Shown: piece after piece, positions 36,875 through 45,239 of the stretch | How the letters are laid out: the number at the start of each line of letters is the position of its first letter | How positions within the stretch are numbered: position 1 is the first letter of the stretch | NCBI RefSeq assembly: GCF_020386635.1 | Contig: NZ_CP081942.1 | Location: 2,108,001-2,172,000 of the forward strand | Length of the DNA stretch: 64,000 bases | Source of the DNA: Pseudomonas sp. MM211 | Lineage (GTDB): Bacteria; Pseudomonadota; Gammaproteobacteria; Pseudomonadales; Pseudomonadaceae | Direction: 5' to 3' | Program-made: the position numbers and the translations under genes | Notes under the pieces: generated by a model | The model's database searches: none | Seen by the model: the letters and a program-made list of their open reading frames with translations, nothing else | Told to the model about the DNA's origin: nothing

Positions 36875-37393
36875 ATGAAGAAGCTGGTTGGCTTGGCCGC
36901 TGCAGTTGCGTTGTCTCTTGGCTCGGTAACCGCCGTTCAGGCCGCAGGTGTGACCTTTTCCGTGGGTCAATCCGGTGATTCCACCATGGTTTACCGTCTT
37001 GGTGCTCAGTTCGATTTCAACAGCCGCTGGTTCGAAAGCAGCGTCGGCCATCTGAGCGGTTACTGGGATGCGGGTTACACCTATTGGGAGGGGGACGACA
37101 CCTCTACCAACCACAGCATTTCCTTCGCGCCGGTATTCGTTTACGAATTCGCCGGGCAGAACGTCAAGCCCTACCTGGAAGCCGGTATCGGTGTCGCGGC
37201 GTTCTCCAACACCCAGCTCGAGTCCAACGACCTGGGTTCTTCGTTCCAGTTCGAAGACCGCATTGGTGCGGGTCTGCGTTTCGCGGGTGGTCACGAAGTC
37301 GGGATTCGTGCGATTCACTATTCCAACGCCGGCATTAAAAGCCCCAACGATGGTGTCGAGGCTTATACGGTGCACTATCGTTTGAATTTCTAA
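36875..37393 (+). CDS. pagL: Lipid A 3-O-deacylase PagL
   Basis: A 172-residue outer-membrane beta-barrel esterase. Signal peptide residues 1-23 end VQAAG. The C-terminal region has the PagL catalytic His/Ser pattern IRAIHYSNAGIKSPNDGVE, and the protein ends in an aromatic residue (YRLNF) suited to BAM recognition. It removes the 3-linked acyl chain of lipid A. AAAGGA at 36861-36866 favours ATG 36875 over the ATG at 36866. It is monocistronic with a clear terminator and follows murI, as in P. aeruginosa. Confidence 0.92.
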   Translation: MKKLVGLAAAVALSLGSVTAVQAAGVTFSVGQSGDSTMVYRLGAQFDFNSRWFESSVGHLSGYWDAGYTYWEGDDTSTNHSISFAPVFVYEFAGQNVKPYLEAGIGVAAFSNTQLESNDLGSSFQFEDRIGAGLRFAGGHEVGIRAIHYSNAGIKSPNDGVEAYTVHYRLNF

Positions 37394-37423
37394 ACGTGAA
37401 TCACCGTTAAACCCTGCATGCTG

Positions 37424-37448
37424 AACCGGGCCTCGCGCCCGGTTTTTT
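37424..37448 (+). terminator. Rho-independent terminator of pagL
   Basis: AACCGGGC-CTCGC-GCCCGGTT followed by TTTT. Confidence 0.93.
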
Positions 37449-37488
37449 ATGCGCGCAATAAGTGCGTGGCTGAGCCGTGCAAGCGCGT

Positions 37489-37806
37489 TCAGCGATAGGC
37501 ATTGATGATGCCGCGGCGTTCTTCCAGGCACTCGGGGGCGCCCATTTCATACTCGCGGCAAAGCAGTGGGCGCACCGAGTAGATCGTGCAGCGCATGGTG
37601 TCGCGATCCAGTGCTGCGCACCAACCGTCATCCAGCCGGAGCATCACCTCGCCGCCCCACTCATCGTTGTCGATGAAGCGCTGTGGTACGCCGGTATCGG
37701 TGATCAGTATCACTTCCAGCTGGCAGCAGCAGGCCGCACAGGTGCTACAGCTGACCTCGGTGCTTTCGGGAATCTGCGTATGGGGGATGTAGTCGTCGGT
37801 GCTCAT
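37489..37806 (-). CDS. YkgJ-family cysteine-cluster protein
   Basis: A 105-residue protein with the zinc/iron-chelating cysteine pattern of the YkgJ/CxxCxxCC family (CSTCAACCCQLEVILITDTG ... CTIYSVRPLLCREYEMG). Function unknown. It lies 39 nt after the DUF2878 gene and could be the last gene of the long minus-strand operon or a separate unit. Confidence 0.87.
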   Translation of the reverse strand: MSTDDYIPHTQIPESTEVSCSTCAACCCQLEVILITDTGVPQRFIDNDEWGGEVMLRLDDGWCAALDRDTMRCTIYSVRPLLCREYEMGAPECLEERRGIINAYR

Positions 37807-37845
37807 TGCGCTAGTTTACGCCAGGTGTGGCTGTACCGAGTGGAT

Positions 37846-38361
37846 TCAAGCTGGGCGGTTGTCCGCGGCGTAGAGCCTGGCAAAGCCGTGCAGCGTCGGC
37901 AGTACTGCCGCCCAGATTAGCGCCAGCACGGCCAGGGTGATGGTGGTGCCGTAAGGAAAACTCACCCCGCTCAGGGTGGCGCCCGCGTAGTAAGAGAGTG
38001 GCGCGAAGCCGGCGCCGAGCAGGCTGGCGCGCCACCAGGGCTGCGCTGTCCAGGCCAGGCAGTGGCATAGCGTGGTGCCGAGCAGCAGCCACAGCAGCGC
38101 GAGCCACAGGGGAATGAGCAGGCGAGTTTCGCCGAAATCGAAGATCCCGAGCTGCAGTAGAAAACTGTCCACTGCACTGCCCATCAGAAACACGCTCACC
38201 AGCAACTTGCCTTCGCGCTGCCAACTGCCGATGTAAAACAGGTGCACCAGCATGATCACCGCCACCAACCACAACCAGGGGCCGCCGCCGAGTACACAGG
38301 CGAACCAGCCGATTTGAAAGAGGATGGCGTTGAGCAGGTTTTTAGGCACCGAATCGTCCAA
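37846..38361 (-). CDS. DUF2878 membrane protein
   Basis: A 171-residue integral membrane protein with about five hydrophobic helices (LLNAILFQIGWFACVL, WLWLVAVIMLVHLFYI, and others), matching DUF2878. It overlaps the cfaB end by 20 nt. In many Proteobacteria this family is encoded with DUF1365/cfaB/FAD oxidoreductase sets. Role unknown; perhaps linked to membrane lipid modification. Confidence 0.85.
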   Translation of the reverse strand: MDDSVPKNLLNAILFQIGWFACVLGGGPWLWLVAVIMLVHLFYIGSWQREGKLLVSVFLMGSAVDSFLLQLGIFDFGETRLLIPLWLALLWLLLGTTLCHCLAWTAQPWWRASLLGAGFAPLSYYAGATLSGVSFPYGTTITLAVLALIWAAVLPTLHGFARLYAADNRPA

Positions 38362-39616
38362 GCAGCGGTTGCGGGCGCGCTGCCGGTTTGGCCAGCAGCA
38401 GTTGAGCGGTGCCGATGGTGCGCTCGATAAAGCCGCCTTCGCAATAGCAGAGGTAAAACTCCCACAGCCGGAAGAAGAATTCGTCGTACCCCAGGTGCTC
38501 CAGTTTGTGTCGCGCCTGCAGCAGATTCTCGTGCCATAAGCGCAAGGTGCGGGCGTAGTGCAGGCCGAAGTCTTCCATGTGGTGCAGGTTCAGATCTGTC
38601 TTGTTAGTGACGATCTGCAACATGGTGTGCAGCGATGGCAGGGCACCACCGGGGAATATGTAGCGCTGGATGAAGTCGACGCTGCGTTTCGTCTGCTGGT
38701 AGCGCTGGTCGCGAATGGTGATGGCCTGCAGCAGCATCAAGCCGTTGGGCTTTAGCAGGCTGGCGCATTTGTCGAAGTAGGTGGGCAGAAAGCGGTGGCC
38801 GACTGCCTCGATCATCTCGATCGACACCAGCTTGTCGAACTGCCCGCTAAGATCGCGGTAATCCTCCAGCAACAGGGTGATGCGATCCTGCAAGCCCTGC
38901 TCGGCGATACGTTGCGCAGTGTGGGCGTGCTGCTCGCGCGACAGTGTTGTGGTGGTCACACGGCAGCCGTACTGCTGTGCGGCGTAGATTGCCATGCTGC
39001 CCCAACCGGTACCGATCTCTAGCAGATGGTCATCGGCGCTCAGCGCCAGTTTCTGGCAAATGCGCTCCAGCTTGTTCAACTGAGCCTGTTCCAGGCTGTC
39101 GTCTGCACTCTGGAACTGGGCGGCGGAGTACATCATGGTCGGGTCGAGAAACTGCTCGAACAGGCTATTGCCCAGGTCGTAATGAGCGGCAATGTTGTCA
39201 CGCGAGCCTTGGCGGGTGTTGCGGTTGAGCCAGTGCAGGCCGTGCAGCAGGGGGCGACCGAGGCGTGCCAGGCCGCCTTCCATGGCGTCGAGCAGGTCGA
39301 GGTTGCTGGCGAATATGCGAATCACAGCAGTCAGATCCGGGCTACTCCAGTACCCGTGGATATACGCCTCGCCGGCACCGATCGAGCCATTGCTGGCGAC
39401 CATGCCCCAGATCGCACTGTCGTGCACATCGATATGCGCGCTCATGCTGGCGTGCGAATCGCCGAACTGCAGGTGTTCGCCATTCTCGGTGATCAGCAGC
39501 GAACCGTGGCGCAGGCCGCGTAACTGGCGAAGTACCGCACCGCGCAAGAGGCTGGCGCCGATACCCGCGCTGGCGCGCACCGACCGTTTGGCGCTGGTCA
39601 GATCAGGGCTTTTCAT
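38342..39616 (-). CDS. cfaB: Cyclopropane-fatty-acyl-phospholipid synthase
   Basis: A 424-residue SAM-dependent enzyme that adds a methylene bridge to unsaturated phospholipid chains. SAM-binding LLEIGTGWGSMAIYAA, YDLGNSLFEQFLDPTMMYSAA and VSIEMIEAVGHRFL are all present. Cyclopropanation protects membranes from oxidative and light stress. The DUF1365 gene overlaps its start by 14 nt. Confidence 0.93.
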   Translation of the reverse strand: MKSPDLTSAKRSVRASAGIGASLLRGAVLRQLRGLRHGSLLITENGEHLQFGDSHASMSAHIDVHDSAIWGMVASNGSIGAGEAYIHGYWSSPDLTAVIRIFASNLDLLDAMEGGLARLGRPLLHGLHWLNRNTRQGSRDNIAAHYDLGNSLFEQFLDPTMMYSAAQFQSADDSLEQAQLNKLERICQKLALSADDHLLEIGTGWGSMAIYAAQQYGCRVTTTTLSREQHAHTAQRIAEQGLQDRITLLLEDYRDLSGQFDKLVSIEMIEAVGHRFLPTYFDKCASLLKPNGLMLLQAITIRDQRYQQTKRSVDFIQRYIFPGGALPSLHTMLQIVTNKTDLNLHHMEDFGLHYARTLRLWHENLLQARHKLEHLGYDEFFFRLWEFYLCYCEGGFIERTIGTAQLLLAKPAARPQPLLGRFGA

Positions 39617-40400
39617 GGTGCACGTCCTCGACTGGCTGGGCTATCTGGAAGTCGCCGTTGGCAGCCTGGTGATTGAACAGGGGGATTCGTTTGAGCAGCA
39701 GGCGCAAGGCCTGCCAATAGATGGCTGCCAGGGTCTTGCCGGTCATCCACGGAAAACTCACCAGGTAGCGGTGTACGGCTGCGCGGTGCAGGGGTTGGCG
39801 GTGCAGATTCAGGGTGGCGTCGAATAGTTTTTCCTCAGACTGCCAGTCCGCCATGTGAATGCCCAACCGTTCGCCTACCGGGCTGAACGCCATGCGGTAT
39901 TCGAGATTGCGGGGCAGAAACGGCGAAACGTGGAACGCCTTGTCGACGCGCACCCGCTGATGACCCTCACCCGAGACCGGCAGCACATAGTGGTAGCGCT
40001 CGTGCCACGGTGTGTTGCGTACCTCGACGAGGATCGCCGCTAGCCTGCCGGCTTCATCGTGGCAGTAGAAGAAACTCGCCGGGTTGAACGCCAGGCCCCA
40101 GCCACGAGGCTGGGCGAGAAGGTAGATCGCCCCGTTCGGACGTTTACCCAAGGCCTTTTCCACAAGGTGGCGTACGGCTTCGATCAGGCGTACGCCCTGG
40201 TCAATGTGCCCCGGTAGGAAGTCGCGTTCGCGCAGGGAAAATGGTGCCCAGCGGCTGTGACCGGAGAGTGGCGACAGGGATAGCACCTGATCCAGTTCGT
40301 CCAGATCCAGGTACAGCAGGCCCATGCGATAGCGAAACTGGTGCGCGCGCGGCGAGAAGCGCCGGTGCTGCACCCAGCCGCTGTACAGCGCGCTATTCAT
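39603..40400 (-). CDS. DUF1365 protein
   Basis: A 265-residue protein with the DUF1365 hallmarks: LYSGWVQHRRFSPRAHQFRYRM at the N-terminus, GWGLAFNPASFFYCHD, and VDKAFHVSPFLP. It is commonly next to cyclopropane synthase and FAD-dependent oxidoreductase genes, suggesting joint action on membrane fatty acids. The reaction is unknown. Abuts the FAD gene at 40400. Confidence 0.9.
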   Translation of the reverse strand: MNSALYSGWVQHRRFSPRAHQFRYRMGLLYLDLDELDQVLSLSPLSGHSRWAPFSLRERDFLPGHIDQGVRLIEAVRHLVEKALGKRPNGAIYLLAQPRGWGLAFNPASFFYCHDEAGRLAAILVEVRNTPWHERYHYVLPVSGEGHQRVRVDKAFHVSPFLPRNLEYRMAFSPVGERLGIHMADWQSEEKLFDATLNLHRQPLHRAAVHRYLVSFPWMTGKTLAAIYWQALRLLLKRIPLFNHQAANGDFQIAQPVEDVHHEKP

Positions 40401-41647
40401 CAGAGGCTCTCGCCGAATGCGCTAGCCACGCGCAGCGCGCTGACCACGCCGTCCTCGTGGAAGCCGTTGGCCCAGTAAGCGCCACAGAAATAGCTGTGCT
40501 GGCTGTCCTGCAATTCTTCCCAGCGTGCTTGTGCGGCGATGCCGGCGATGCTGTATTGCGGGTGGGCGTAACTGTAGCGGGCGAGAATCGTGCTCGGGTC
40601 GATAGCTTCGGTCTGGTTGAGGCTGACGCAGAACGTGGTGTCGCTGGCGATGCCTTGCAGAATGTTCATGTCGTACGTCACCGCTGCCGGCCGCTGTTCG
40701 CTGCCGCCCAGCCGGTAGTTCCAGCTGGCCCAGGCCAAGCGGCGCTTGGGCAGCAGGCGGGTATCGGTGTGCAGCACCACGTCGTTGGTGGAGTAGGGCA
40801 GATCACCGAGGATCGCCTGCTCGGCTGCGCTGGGTTGTGCCAGCAACGCCAGCGCCTGGTCGCTGTGGCAGGCGAAGATCACCTTGTCGAAGCGCTCCAC
40901 ACCAGCGCTGCTGTGCAAGGTCACTCCCTCGCTGTCGCGCTCCACTCGCTGCACGGGGCAATTGAGGCGGATGCGTTCTTTGAAGGATGCGCTGAGCGGT
41001 GCCACGTAGCTGCTCGAGCCGCCTTCAACCACGCACCACTGCGGCCGGTCACTGACTGAAAGCAGGCCGTGGTTCTTGAAGAAACGTACGAAGAACTGCA
41101 AGGGGAAAGCTTGCATATCGCTCAGCGAGGTCGACCAGATGGCAGCGCCCATCGGCACGATGTAGTGATGGATGAAGCGTTGGCTGTAGCCGCCGCGTTT
41201 CAGGTAATCGCCCAGCGTGGTGTCTGGCGCCAGACGATTGTGTTGCAGGTCGTCGAGGGCGGCGCGGTTAAAGCGCAGGATGTCACGCACCATGCCGATG
41301 AACGCTGGCGAGAGTAGATTGCGGCGCTGGGCGAACAGGGTGTTGAGGTTGTTGCCGTTGTATTCGACGCCGCTGACCGGATCGCTCACCGAGAAGCTCA
41401 TCTCGGTGGCTTTGTAGCCGACGCCCAACTGGTTGAGCAGGCGAATGAAATTGGGGTACGTCCAGTCGTTGAAGACAATGAAGCCGGTATCGATCGCGTA
41501 GGGCTTGCCCGCTACTTCGACATTCACGGTGTGAGTGTGCCCGCCGACCCAGTCGCTGGCCTCGAACACACTGATGTCGTGACGGCGCGCGAGCAAGTAC
41601 GCGCTGGTGAGGCCGGAGATACCGCTGCCGATGATGGCAATCTTCAT
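40400..41647 (-). CDS. FAD-dependent amine-oxidase-like oxidoreductase
   Basis: A 415-residue flavoprotein. It has a Rossmann FAD site IAIIGSGISGLTSAYLL, the ATG motif WVGGHTHTV and the C-terminal FAD-contacting YFCGAYWANGFHEDGVVSALR. It belongs to the group found with DUF1365 and cfaB, sometimes proposed to desaturate or modify acyl chains. Its ATG forms ATGA with the SDR stop when that gene is read in the corrected frame. Confidence 0.9.
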   Translation of the reverse strand: MKIAIIGSGISGLTSAYLLARRHDISVFEASDWVGGHTHTVNVEVAGKPYAIDTGFIVFNDWTYPNFIRLLNQLGVGYKATEMSFSVSDPVSGVEYNGNNLNTLFAQRRNLLSPAFIGMVRDILRFNRAALDDLQHNRLAPDTTLGDYLKRGGYSQRFIHHYIVPMGAAIWSTSLSDMQAFPLQFFVRFFKNHGLLSVSDRPQWCVVEGGSSSYVAPLSASFKERIRLNCPVQRVERDSEGVTLHSSAGVERFDKVIFACHSDQALALLAQPSAAEQAILGDLPYSTNDVVLHTDTRLLPKRRLAWASWNYRLGGSEQRPAAVTYDMNILQGIASDTTFCVSLNQTEAIDPSTILARYSYAHPQYSIAGIAAQARWEELQDSQHSYFCGAYWANGFHEDGVVSALRVASAFGESL

Positions 41648-42416
41648 GAAGCGTCCTTGTCGTCAGTGCGGGCCAGGCGTTTGCCCAGTGCCAGTTGCAG
41701 GCGTGCGGGCAGCCGGCCAAGCAGACACAGAGCGGCGATGAACGGGCCTGGAAAGGCAATCTCCAGAGGCCGTGCGTTAAGTTTGTCAGCGATGTGGTTG
41801 GCGGCTTTGTTGACGACCAGCGCATGGGCATGGGAAAGTCGTTGTTCTCGGTCAGCGGTGTATCGACGAAGCCAGGGCTGACCACGGTGACGGCAATGCC
41901 TTCGTGGGCAAGATCCACGCGCAGGGACTCGAGCAGATAACGCAGCGCTGCTTTGGACGCCCCATAGGCACCCGCACGTGGCAGTGGCAGGTAGGTGACC
42001 GCACTGGCGACGCCAACTAGATGCGCCGACTTCGCCTGGCGCAGCAGCGGCAGCGCCGCGACGATGCAGTGGCTGGCTGAGAACAGGTTGGCGCGCATCA
42101 CGCGCTCGACCATGTCCGCCTCGAAATGACTGGCGTCGATGTATTCACAGGTGCCGGCGTTGAGAATCGCGCAGTCGAGGGCGCCCCACTGTTCGGTAAG
42201 GCGCTCGGCAATGGCGTTGACCTCGGCGGCTTCGCTGAGGTCGCCCGGCAGTACCAGTACCTGGCCGGGGAAGCGCTCGGCCAGTACCTGCAGTGGCTCT
42301 TCCCGGCGCGCGCTCAGGGCCAGATGATGGCCATCGCGCAGCAGGCGCTCGGCCAGGGCGTTGCCGATGCCGCTGCTGGCGCCGGTCAGCCAGATGCGTT
42401 TGCTGAAGGCGCTCAT
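41644..42416 (-). pseudogene. Short-chain dehydrogenase/reductase gene, frameshifted
   Basis: The N-terminal ~200 residues are a normal SDR: IWLTGASSGIGNALAERLL, NAG motif LNAGTC, catalytic S and YGASK (GAYGASKAALRYLL). After NDFPMPM, at about 41820-41825, one C (plus strand) is missing. The other frame continues ALVVNKAANHIADKLNARP and then LEIAFPGPFIAALCLLGRLP, a typical SDR C-terminus. That frame ends at TGA 41644-41646, overlapping the FAD gene start as ATGA. As given, the frame runs 41283-42416 with a nonsense tail. Either a real single-base deletion or a sequencing error. Confidence 0.88.
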
Positions 42417-42838
42417 GCCAGCCTGCCTTTCAGCCAGCGAATGACCGAGCCGAATACAGGCAGGTGTTCGTAAAGCAGGTTGCCGGCGTCGAAGAAATCG
42501 CGATGGCTGTATACGCGACCATCGCGCCAGCGCAGGTGGGAGCAGCCGGGTACGCAGATCTCCTCACCCCCACTGAGGCGCGGATGGCGATAGCGCATCG
42601 TCCAGCGCAAATAGCCCTCACCCTCGGCAACCTGGTCATAACCCTGAAAGTCGAAGTGCAGTTCGCGAACGTTGGCGTACAGCTGCTCGAAGTAGCGCCG
42701 CAGATCGGCCAACCCATGAATCTCATGCAGCGGGTCGCGAAACTGAATGTCGTCGCTGTACAGCTCGCCGAGACGATCCAGGTTGTGCTTGTCCAGGGCG
42801 GCGAAGCCACTGGCGAAACGCTGCAGAAATTCGCTCAT
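42413..42838 (-). CDS. Nuclear transport factor 2 (NTF2/SnoaL)-like protein
   Basis: A 141-residue cone-shaped NTF2-like protein (FASGFAALDKHNLDRLGELYSDDIQFRDPLHEIHG). The fold covers small isomerases, hydrolases and ligand carriers; the reaction here is unknown. Overlaps the SDR and phrB genes by 4 nt each. Confidence 0.87.
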   Translation of the reverse strand: MSEFLQRFASGFAALDKHNLDRLGELYSDDIQFRDPLHEIHGLADLRRYFEQLYANVRELHFDFQGYDQVAEGEGYLRWTMRYRHPRLSGGEEICVPGCSHLRWRDGRVYSHRDFFDAGNLLYEHLPVFGSVIRWLKGRLA

Positions 42839-44286
42839 GAGGGCTCGCTTGCCGAGGGCAGATTCTTGAACGCATCCAGGGCACGTTGGCGGCTGGCGCG
42901 CAGATCGACGATGGGCAGTGGGTAGTCCGGGCTGCTGCCGAACAGACCCTTCTGCCCCTTGCTACCGGCGTGCGGGTCGTGAATCGCCTTGTCGCTGAGC
43001 TTGGCCAGTTCCGGCAGCCAGTGGCGGATGAAGCGGCCATCCGGATCGAAACGCTGGGACTGGCTGACCGGATTGAAGATGCGGAAGTAGGGCACCGAGT
43101 CGGTGCCGGTCGACGCGCTCCACTGCCAGCCACCGTTGTTGGCGGCGAGGTCGCCGTCGATCAGGTGGCGCATGAAGAAGCGCTCGCCCTCGCGCCAGTC
43201 GATCAGCAGGTTCTTGGTCAGGAACATCGCCACCACCATGCGCAGGCGGTTGTGCATCCAGCCGGTTTCCAGCAACTGGCGCATCGCCGCGTCGATGATC
43301 GGGATGCCGGTGCGGCCTTCCTGCCACGCCTGTAGTTCCTTGCCAGCATTGCGCCACGGCAGGGCTTCGGTGTCTGGGCGGAAGGCGCGGTGCATGGATA
43401 CCCGTGGATAGCCGACCAGAATATGGGTGTAGAACTCTCGCCAGATCAGCTCGTTGACCCAGGTGACGGCGCCCTGATTGCCGCTTTCGAACTCACCCTG
43501 ATTGATGTTCAGCGCCGTGTGCAGGCACTGACGTGGCGATACCACGCCCGCCGCCAGATAGGCGGAAAGCTGGCTGGTGCCGGGGCGCGCGGGAAAGTCG
43601 CGGTTGTCGTGATAATCCTCGATCCATTCATCAGCGAAGCGCTGCAGCCGTTCGCGAGCGACCTGCTCGCCGGCCGGCCAGGTATCGCGCAGCGCCTGGC
43701 TTGGCGTTTCGAAGCCGGCGACGTTGCTCGGCACCTGATCGGCGTCGATCTTCAGCTTGGCTTGCGCCTTTGGCAGTGCCACCAGAGGCGGCAGCGCGCT
43801 GTGCAGGCGCTGATAGCAGACACCACGGAACTGGCTGTAAACCTTGAAGTAGGTGCCCGTGCGAGTCAGCACGCTGCCGGGCTTGAACAGCAGGCGGTCG
43901 AGGTGGCTGTTGAAGTTGACGCCACGTTCGTCCAGTGCGGCGGCGACATCACGGTCGCGGCGGGTTTCGTTGACGCCGTACTCATCGTTGGCGTGCACTG
44001 CAGTGGCTTCCAGTTCCTGGGCCAGCTTGGCGAGCACCCTGGGCGCTGCGCTCCATTCATCGGCCTCGCGAATCAGCAGCGGCACGTTGAGGCGCTGCAG
44101 TTCCACACTCAATTCGGCCAGGTTGCGCAGCCAGAAATCCACCTTGCTCGGTGCATCGTCGTGCTGGCGCCACTGAGCCGGGCTGAGCAGGAATACGGCG
44201 ACGGTAGGCCCGGCCTGCATGGCCGCAGCCAGCGCGCTGTTATCGGTGACGCGCAGGTCGGTTCGAAACCACATCAGTTGCAACAT
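42835..44286 (-). CDS. phrB: Deoxyribodipyrimidine photolyase (CPD photolyase)
   Basis: A 483-residue class I photolyase. The N-terminal antenna domain (LMWFRTDLRVTDNSALAAAM) precedes the FAD/DNA domain with GWMHNRLRMVVAMFLTKNLL and NNGGWQWSASTGTDSVPYF. It repairs cyclobutane pyrimidine dimers using blue light and FADH-. It lies 8 nt downstream of the MerR gene and couples to the NTF2-like gene. Confidence 0.96.
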   Translation of the reverse strand: MLQLMWFRTDLRVTDNSALAAAMQAGPTVAVFLLSPAQWRQHDDAPSKVDFWLRNLAELSVELQRLNVPLLIREADEWSAAPRVLAKLAQELEATAVHANDEYGVNETRRDRDVAAALDERGVNFNSHLDRLLFKPGSVLTRTGTYFKVYSQFRGVCYQRLHSALPPLVALPKAQAKLKIDADQVPSNVAGFETPSQALRDTWPAGEQVARERLQRFADEWIEDYHDNRDFPARPGTSQLSAYLAAGVVSPRQCLHTALNINQGEFESGNQGAVTWVNELIWREFYTHILVGYPRVSMHRAFRPDTEALPWRNAGKELQAWQEGRTGIPIIDAAMRQLLETGWMHNRLRMVVAMFLTKNLLIDWREGERFFMRHLIDGDLAANNGGWQWSASTGTDSVPYFRIFNPVSQSQRFDPDGRFIRHWLPELAKLSDKAIHDPHAGSKGQKGLFGSSPDYPLPIVDLRASRQRALDAFKNLPSASEPS

Positions 44287-44294
44287 GAGTCGTC

Positions 44295-45239
44295 CTATTC
44301 GAGCAGATGGCGATCAGCGAGCACTTGCAACGCTGCCAGGGGATCGGCCATGAAAGTGATGTCTGCGCCCTCTGGTGCATTGGCGATCAGTTGCTCACCA
44401 CGCGCCTGGTCTTGAACCCCGATCAGCAGGCAGGGAATTCCGTGGTCGCCCAGCCACTCACGCAGCGACGACTCGGCATCGGGGTTGGAGTCCGCTTCGC
44501 AGAACAGCAGCAGGGCGCGGGGTTGCAGGCGGGCGATTGCCAGCGGCAGTTCACTGGGCGGAATCGGCCCGTCGAAGGCGTCGACCGGGCAGCCGGCGGT
44601 GCCGATCAGCCAGGCGCACAGCCACAGCTGCGGCGACATCGGTACCTGGCAGAGATTGATCAGCAGCAGCGGCTTGCCATTGTGCTGGCGGTTGTCGTGG
44701 TAGACCCGTGCGCCGAGCTTGCTGCGCAACCAGCTGTGCAGGAACAGCCGCTCGGTCTTCGCGCCGGCGCGCTGTGGCCAGCGCTCCTCCAGGATTGCCA
44801 GCAGCGGCAGGAGCAGGTGCTGGCAAAGAATCTGTGGCGGGTAGAGAGCCAGTTCGGCATTGAAGCGTTCGTCCAGCTGGCGCTCGTCGAGCAAGTGGAT
44901 GGCATGGCACAGCTGCTCACGTTTTTCCTGCCACTGCGAGGCCTGGTCGGCTGGCAGCGGCTGATCGGCACGCAGCAGACCCTTGACCTGGCCGACCGAT
45001 ACGCCGCGATTGAGCCAGCCGAGCACGGCGTGGATGGTCTGCACCTGCTCCGGGGAGTACAGGCGGTGGCCCTTGGCGGTACGGTGCGGCACGATCAGGC
45101 CGTAACGGCGCTCCCAGGCGCGCAGGGTGACCGGATTCACGCCAGTCAGGCTGGCCACGTCGCGGATCGGCAGGTAGCCGTCGGCAATGGCATCGCGGTA
45201 AGCCTCGGCGCTCGGCTCTGGAGAGATTGGTTGGTTCAT
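44295..45239 (-). CDS. LitR/PplR-like MerR-family regulator of a light-response regulon
   Basis: A 314-residue regulator. The N-terminal MerR HTH reads YLPIRDVASLTGVNPVTLRAWERRYGL. A helical bundle and a B12-binding-like Rossmann region follow (LLLINLCQVPMSPQLWLCAWLIG). The CarH/LitR-type ExxxDxH cobalamin-ligand motif is absent; the corresponding segment has no His. That fits, from memory, the 'class III' LitR proteins of P. putida, which work with a short LOV photoreceptor instead of adenosylcobalamin. No LOV gene is visible here. The position beside phrB supports control of photorepair. Confidence 0.82.
   Translation of the reverse strand: MNQPISPEPSAEAYRDAIADGYLPIRDVASLTGVNPVTLRAWERRYGLIVPHRTAKGHRLYSPEQVQTIHAVLGWLNRGVSVGQVKGLLRADQPLPADQASQWQEKREQLCHAIHLLDERQLDERFNAELALYPPQILCQHLLLPLLAILEERWPQRAGAKTERLFLHSWLRSKLGARVYHDNRQHNGKPLLLINLCQVPMSPQLWLCAWLIGTAGCPVDAFDGPIPPSELPLAIARLQPRALLLFCEADSNPDAESSLREWLGDHGIPCLLIGVQDQARGEQLIANAPEGADITFMADPLAALQVLADRHLLE

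Noticed and set aside
41283..41643. C-terminal extension of the SDR protein as given by the current frame
   Set aside because: The 120-residue tail is out-of-frame translation of the FAD oxidoreductase gene. The other frame gives a normal SDR ending and an ATGA junction.
44295..45239. B12-dependent CarH photoreceptor
   Set aside because: The His-containing cobalamin-binding motif is missing, so B12-based light sensing is not supported.
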